Source: Acidimicrobiia bacterium (GTDB lineage Bacteria; Actinomycetota; Acidimicrobiia; Spongiisociales; ZC4RG35). Taken from it: a DNA stretch of 8,167 nucleotides. Below are positions 4,889-8,167 of this stretch, piece by piece (the stretch's first letter is position 1; each line of letters starts with the position of its first letter). Where the stretch lies: contig JAUXMQ010000035.1 of NCBI GenBank assembly GCA_030623125.1, positions 1-8,167 of the forward strand. The letters run 5' to 3'. A program made the translations under genes and the position numbers. Below the pieces are notes generated by a model. The model was not told the DNA's origin and did no database searches. It was given only the letters and a program-made list of their open reading frames with translations.

Positions 4889-6708
4889 CCACCGGAGTCG
4901 CCGTCGAATCCGATCCGAAGCAGGACGCTCGGACCGGTGCCGTGGCCACCATCCGTCGAGGGCTGAGTCTCTCGCCCGAGTTACGTCGCGGGCTTGGAGG
5001 GACCATTGCCATTGCCCTGGTGGCGACCGCCGGCAAAGTCATCGTCCCCATTGCCGTTCAGCAGATAATCGATGGTGGCCTCGAAGACGGGGCGATTGAC
5101 ATCGGCTTCGTAGTCCAGATGACTCTCATTGCGCTGGTAGCGGTTCTGGTCACGGCAGGCGCAACCGGATGGATGCATATCCGCCTGGCGAAAGTTGCCG
5201 AAACCGCCCTATCGGGTCTCCGCATCCGCGCCTTTCGACACATCCATGACCTGTCGATGCTCCACCAGGCCTCTGAGCAGAGAGGTGTTCTCGTCTCACG
5301 GGTCACCTCCGATGTCGACCAGATAAGCCGCTTCATGCAGTGGGCAGGTCTCATGATCATCATCAACGGCGGTCAGGCAATTCTGGCCCTCATTGTCATG
5401 CTCGTACTCTCAGTACCGCTCGGTCTGATCGTCCTTGCGCTGGTGCCATTCATAGTTCTGGTGATTCGCTGGTTCCAAAGCCGACTCGAGGTTGCCTATC
5501 TCACGGTCCGTGAGCGGGTCGGCCGCATGCTTGCGCTTCTAGCGGAGACCGTGGTCGGTGCCCCCGTGATACGCGCCTACGGCATCGAGTCGGGGACCCG
5601 GGAGCGTCTGGAGGAAGCAATCGAAAGCCATCGGAGTGCTGCAGTGAAGGCAGGAACCTTGTCGGCTGCCTTCTCGGGTGCAGGCGAGGCCACATCGTCC
5701 GTGGTTGTGGCTGCGGTCCTGGTGGTCGGAACGATCCTCGCCGCTCAGGGAGCCACGACCATAGGCACCGTCGTTGCGTTCCTGTTCCTGGTTCAGCTGT
5801 TCATCCAGCCGGTGCAAATCATGGGCGAGGCGGTCAATGAGGCTCAGACAGCCGTTGCCGGCTGGAGACGGGTACTCGACATACTCGATATTGCCCCCGA
5901 CGTTGCCGACCCCGGATCGAACGGTGTCGATCTTCCACGCGAGCCCGTAGGAGTCCACTTCGAGCGGGTGACCTTTCGCTATCCGCGATCAGGTCAGATA
6001 GCAGCCGAGGCCACCGCATCGCCGGCGTTACGTGACACCACCATCGAAATTCCTGCGGAGCAGAGAGTCGCGATTGTGGGCGAAACGGGATCGGGCAAGA
6101 CCACGTTCGCCAAACTTCTCTCCAGGCTGATGGATCCCACTGAGGGAACGGTGCTGATCGGAAACATCGATGTCAGCACCCTCAGGTTCGCGTCGCTTCG
6201 TGATCGGGTAGTGATGGTGCCCCAAGAGGGAGTCCTGTTTCGGGGCTCGATTGGGGACAACGTTCGAATGGGCCGGCTCGATGCCACCGACGAAGAGTTG
6301 ATCGCAGCCTTCGAGCATCTCGGTCTCCGCGATTGGCTCAGCGAACTGTCATCAGGTCTCGACACTCAGGTCGGAGAACGGGGCGGCGCTCTTTCCGTGG
6401 GTGAGCGTCAACTGGTCACACTGGTACGCGCCGCGATTGCTGACCCCGATCTGCTCATCCTCGACGAGGCGACCTCAGCCGTCGATCCGGCAACGGAGGT
6501 GCGGATAAGCCAGGCGCTGAACGAGCTCGCCACAGGCCGAACAGTGGTGACGATTGCCCATCGTTTGTCCACGGCAGAGGCCGCCGACCGGATCCTGGTC
6601 TTCGATAACGGCGAAATCGTCCAGGACGGCACCCATACCCAGCTCAAGGCCGACGGAGGGGTGTACGGCAGGCTGCACAGCTCATGGGAACGAGGGACGT
6701 CCCAATAG
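4885..6708 (+). CDS. ABC exporter half-transporter, catalytic-site subunit of a heterodimer
   Basis: The 607-residue partner has the same architecture: six membrane helices at about 38-315 and an ATPase domain at about 355-600. It has an A-loop Tyr366 (FRYP), Walker A GETGSGKTT (399-407), Q-loop Gln447, Walker B LLILDE with catalytic Glu528, and switch His559 (IAHRLST). All hydrolysis residues are therefore intact. Its signature is LSVGE (503-507) in place of LSGGQ. Since the signature of one subunit completes the ATP site of the other, this deviation falls in the same composite site as Asp537/Tyr566 of the upstream protein, leaving one fully canonical site. The GTG start at 4885 overlaps the upstream stop as GTGA and has a strong GGAGGAG (4873-4879) 5 nt before it, so translation is probably coupled at equal dosage. 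Substrate unknown. Confidence 0.94.
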   Translation: MTTGVAVESDPKQDARTGAVATIRRGLSLSPELRRGLGGTIAIALVATAGKVIVPIAVQQIIDGGLEDGAIDIGFVVQMTLIALVAVLVTAGATGWMHIRLAKVAETALSGLRIRAFRHIHDLSMLHQASEQRGVLVSRVTSDVDQISRFMQWAGLMIIINGGQAILALIVMLVLSVPLGLIVLALVPFIVLVIRWFQSRLEVAYLTVRERVGRMLALLAETVVGAPVIRAYGIESGTRERLEEAIESHRSAAVKAGTLSAAFSGAGEATSSVVVAAVLVVGTILAAQGATTIGTVVAFLFLVQLFIQPVQIMGEAVNEAQTAVAGWRRVLDILDIAPDVADPGSNGVDLPREPVGVHFERVTFRYPRSGQIAAEATASPALRDTTIEIPAEQRVAIVGETGSGKTTFAKLLSRLMDPTEGTVLIGNIDVSTLRFASLRDRVVMVPQEGVLFRGSIGDNVRMGRLDATDEELIAAFEHLGLRDWLSELSSGLDTQVGERGGALSVGERQLVTLVRAAIADPDLLILDEATSAVDPATEVRISQALNELATGRTVVTIAHRLSTAEAADRILVFDNGEIVQDGTHTQLKADGGVYGRLHSSWERGTSQ

Positions 6709-6725
6709 CCTTGGTTTGAGGAAGT

Positions 6726-6740
6726 GCTTTCGGAGAAAGC
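6726..6740. terminator. Hairpin between convergent genes
   Basis: GCTTTC (6726-6731), GGA, and GAAAGC (6735-6740) form a perfect 6-bp stem with a 3-nt loop. They lie 18 bp after the ABC exporter stop and 8 bp past the stop of the convergent membrane-protein gene. It could serve both transcripts. No T-run follows on either strand, so it is only a tentative terminator. Confidence 0.35.
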
Positions 6741-6747
6741 TGAGTGT

Positions 6748-7134
6748 CTACAACCCGACCGCGACGATGGCGATGGAGACAGCAATGATGAGGGCGACAG
6801 GACCCCAGTATCTTTCGACCCTCGATTTCGAAGCAAAATTGGCCAGAGCACCAAGGGTGAACAGTCCGGCGAGAATCCACAGAAACCACTTTGTGTAACT
6901 TCCATCGGCGAGCCCGGTGTCCACTACTCCCCCGGCGTCCAGCACGAAGAAGAAAACGACCGGGTAGAAGATCGCGCCAACAAACCCACTAGCCACCCGA
7001 AGCCGGGTCGGGAGCACCCCGGGATACTTTCCACCCCAGGCGGCTGCACCCGCCGGCGCGCCCAATGCGAGGGAGATCTGAAACAACGTGATCAGGGCGA
7101 TCCCGGCGGCGGCAACGACGGCTGCTGTTTCCAT
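6748..7134 (-). CDS. Small four-helix membrane protein, function unknown
   Basis: The 128-residue product is almost entirely hydrophobic, with four predicted membrane helices at about 3-25, 48-66, 82-100 and 111-127. Conserved-looking loop motifs are G25-A-P and A31-A-W-G-G35, L41-P-T-R-L-R46, and A96-L-A-N-F-A-S-K-S-R-V-E-R-Y-W-G-P112. I recognise this pattern from uncharacterised small actinobacterial membrane proteins but know of no function. The ATG at 7132-7134 has no close Shine-Dalgarno (AGGAG is about 20 nt away). TACCGT lies 8 nt upstream on the minus strand, so leaderless initiation is possible. It faces the ABC operon tail-to-tail and diverges from the next small gene. Coding status rests on the intact frame, strongly patterned hydrophobicity and charged loops. 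Confidence 0.75.
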   Translation of the reverse strand: METAAVVAAAGIALITLFQISLALGAPAGAAAWGGKYPGVLPTRLRVASGFVGAIFYPVVFFFVLDAGGVVDTGLADGSYTKWFLWILAGLFTLGALANFASKSRVERYWGPVALIIAVSIAIVAVGL

Positions 7135-7176
7135 GAGCCGGCACGGTAGCTGGGACTCCTAGATGGCCCGCGCACG

Positions 7177-7204
7177 TTGGCACGTTATTGCCTGGCGACA
7201 TACT
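7177..7204 (+). promoter_or_regulatory. Promoter candidate for the 59-residue membrane protein, probably leaderless
   Basis: TTGGCA (7177-7182, 5/6 to consensus) and CATACT (7199-7204, 4/6) are spaced by 16 bp. The end of the -10 box lies 8 nt before the ATG at 7213, so transcription would begin at or next to the start codon. No Shine-Dalgarno is present, consistent with a leaderless mRNA. An in-frame ATG at 7177 overlaps the -35 box and is therefore an unlikely start. Confidence 0.4.
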
Positions 7205-7212
7205 GTGTGGTC

Positions 7213-7392
7213 ATGTTTGGTCCACTCAACGGCGTCCGGGTCGCCCTGGTGTCCGCAGCGGCTTTTGCTTCGCTCGCTGCCTTCTTCGCCGGATTCACCG
7301 GCGCCGCAGTGCTGCTGTTGGTCGGGATTGCGATCCATGGCATCGGCTGGCTCTATCTATACAACCATCGAAACTCCAACGCTTCCGATTAG
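7213..7392 (+). CDS. Small two-helix membrane protein, hypothetical
   Basis: A 59-residue ORF starts MFGPLNGVRVALVSAAAFAS and ends with the polar tail NHRNSNASD. Two hydrophobic helices at about 8-28 and 30-50 are joined by a very short turn (FTG), forming a hairpin. I do not recognise a family. The same frame is open back to an ATG at 7177, but the promoter-like elements and the absence of a Shine-Dalgarno favour the ATG at 7213. It diverges from the four-helix membrane protein gene across a 78-bp gap and converges on the antiporter remnant. Translation is plausible from the amphipathic layout but not proven. Confidence 0.55.
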   Translation: MFGPLNGVRVALVSAAAFASLAAFFAGFTGAAVLLLVGIAIHGIGWLYLYNHRNSNASD

Positions 7393-7420
7393 GGCTAACT
7401 GTCCGAAATGGGTGGCGATT

Positions 7421-7962
7421 TCAACGCTCACCAAACCCGACTCTGGGATCGACGTCGGGTTCTTCCGCCTCTGAATGAGGCTCCCAGATAGCCGCGACTG
7501 CGTCTTCGGCGAGGCCCTGCCCGGCTTCCTCGTAGAGGTTGCGCGCCACATCGACACCGGCGTCACGGAGCTCGAGGACCTGATCCGGGTACCTGGCGAT
7601 CGCCGCAATTTGGACATCCGGCATGAACTTCTTCGCGCGTTCCGCGCATAGGAGGTTGGATGCATGATTGTCCATCGCGATGACGATCAGTTCCACATCC
7701 GGCCGAGAACGAAGGCGATCCCAGAACTCTCGGTGGAGCGCATCACCACGGACCACATTGCGTCCGTGATCGCGGTGCATCTCGATAACTCCGTCCTTCC
7801 GGTCCACTCCGACCACCCCCGAAACCTGGTGAGAAGCAAGAAGAAAAGGGCGCCCTTGACGGGTATGAGGATCAGCATCAACGCCACAACTGCATGTGCC
7901 CCGAGCGGCGGTGTACCGGGCATCAAAGTGTCCACGACCGATATCCTGGGAGCGCCGTCGAA
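7421..7962 (-). pseudogene. Decayed CPA2/Kef-type cation:proton antiporter with TrkA-N tail
   Basis: Two fragments in different frames match the order of one larger protein. From 7962 to about 7819, the frame just after the neighbouring stop reads FDGAPRISVVDTLMPG, then VVALMLILIPVKGALFFLLL and TRFR. This is the membrane segment of Kef-type antiporters before the 'RxRT' loop. From about 7816 to 7421 a second frame starts VVGVDRKDGVIEMHRDHG, continues through VVRGDALHREFWDRL and VIAMDNHASNLL, and ends at TGA. This is a TrkA-N (RCK) NAD-binding domain from its second beta-strand onward. Missing are all N-terminal helices, the helices after TRFR, and the first RCK strand with its GxGxxG nucleotide loop. 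At least two deletions and a frame change are needed. A stand-alone RCK-like protein of about 131 residues from the GTG at 7814-7816 is possible but would lack the nucleotide loop. Family recall is from memory, without a search. Confidence 0.7.
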
Positions 7963-8167
7963 CTAGATGGAAAGGGTGGCGCCGAAGGTTTGGGCCAGCG
8001 CCGTCGCTGACTCGGTCAGTTCCTCACGCGCCTTTTCAGCATCATTCTCAGTCTCGCCCCGAAAATCCACGTAGATCTTCAGTTTTGGCTCGGTGCCGCT
8101 GGGACGGACCAGAATCCTTCCTCGATCGCCGAGAGAGAGTTCCACCAACGCTTGGGCGCCGAGCCAC
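7963..8167 (-). CDS. Phosphohexomutase (phosphoglucomutase/phosphomannomutase), C-terminus, cut by window edge
   Basis: The visible 67 residues run from the right edge to TAG (7963-7965). They contain G-R-I-L-V-R-P-S-G-T-E-P-K-L-K-I-Y-V (visible residues 16-33). The R-P-S-G-T-E-P-K loop is the phosphate-binding signature of domain 4 of the alpha-D-phosphohexomutase superfamily, which interconverts hexose 1- and 6-phosphates. The helix that follows (about 40-60) and the short tail are normal for the family. Substrate cannot be told from this part: the glucosamine-, glucose- and mannose-specific branches share the loop. The active-site Ser and metal loop lie outside the window. The stop codon is followed immediately, in the same frame, by antiporter-derived sequence. 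Confidence 0.92.
   Translation of the reverse strand, partial: WLGAQALVELSLGDRGRILVRPSGTEPKLKIYVDFRGETENDAEKAREELTESATALAQTFGATLSI

Noticed and set aside
6385..6405. LSVGE and the Asp/Tyr substitutions as signs of a decaying ABC transporter
   Set aside because: Both reading frames are intact, and the substitutions are complementary between subunits, which fits a functional asymmetric heterodimer.
6408..6905. Minus-strand open frame of 165 codons spanning the end of the second ABC gene
   Set aside because: It is antisense to the Walker B/H-loop coding region and overlaps the small membrane protein in another frame. The product is Ser/Arg-rich without any motif.
7816..7821. Programmed frameshift at the G-run joining the two antiporter frames
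   Set aside because: A frameshift would still leave out the intervening helices and the GxGxxG strand, so deletion is required. Decay is the simpler explanation.
1..8167. Mobile element, integration site, tRNA/rRNA or CRISPR array
   Set aside because: No transposase or integrase coding, terminal inverted repeats, cloverleaf or regularly spaced repeats were seen. The antiporter deletions show no element remnants at the junctions.

Overview
The window looks like chromosomal DNA of a moderately GC-rich actinobacterium (about 60% G+C by eye). The class Acidimicrobiia is my best guess. The reasons are a lipoprotein with a Thr-rich 'TTTT' linker, an actinobacterial-type LeuA behind a short leader peptide, and several starts that lack a Shine-Dalgarno but have a -10-like hexamer 6-9 nt upstream, as in leaderless mRNAs. 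The lineage is an inference from style, not from a marker gene.

Layout. (1) 1-122, minus strand: the N-terminus of a Phd/YefM-type antitoxin that runs off the left edge, with a palindromic operator candidate over its promoter. (2) 235-1041, minus: a secreted lipoprotein of unknown function. (3) 1104-2973, plus: a biosynthetic unit consisting of a promoter, a 13-16 residue leader peptide with four consecutive Leu codons, a strong hairpin, an intrinsic terminator, and then leuA (2-isopropylmalate synthase). This is a complete-looking ribosome-mediated transcription attenuator and the most interesting regulatory element here. (4) 3041-6708, plus: two half-size ABC exporters overlapping by 4 bp (GTGA). 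Their sequence deviations are complementary, which predicts an obligate heterodimer with one degenerate and one catalytic ATP site. (5) 6748-7134, minus, and 7213-7392, plus: two divergent small membrane proteins, the second probably leaderless. (6) 7421-7962, minus: the decayed remains of a CPA2/Kef-type cation:proton antiporter with a TrkA-N (RCK) tail. (7) 7963-8167, minus: the C-terminus of a phosphohexomutase, partial at the right edge. The antiporter remnant begins directly after its stop codon.

The genes do not form one pathway. The leucine attenuator with leuA is one self-contained unit and the ABC pair is another. The flanking items are a toxin-antitoxin edge, a lipoprotein, small membrane proteins and a pseudogene. 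I saw no mobile element, CRISPR array, tRNA or rRNA. No wholly new system is evident. The attenuator and the antiporter remnant are the parts most worth following up.
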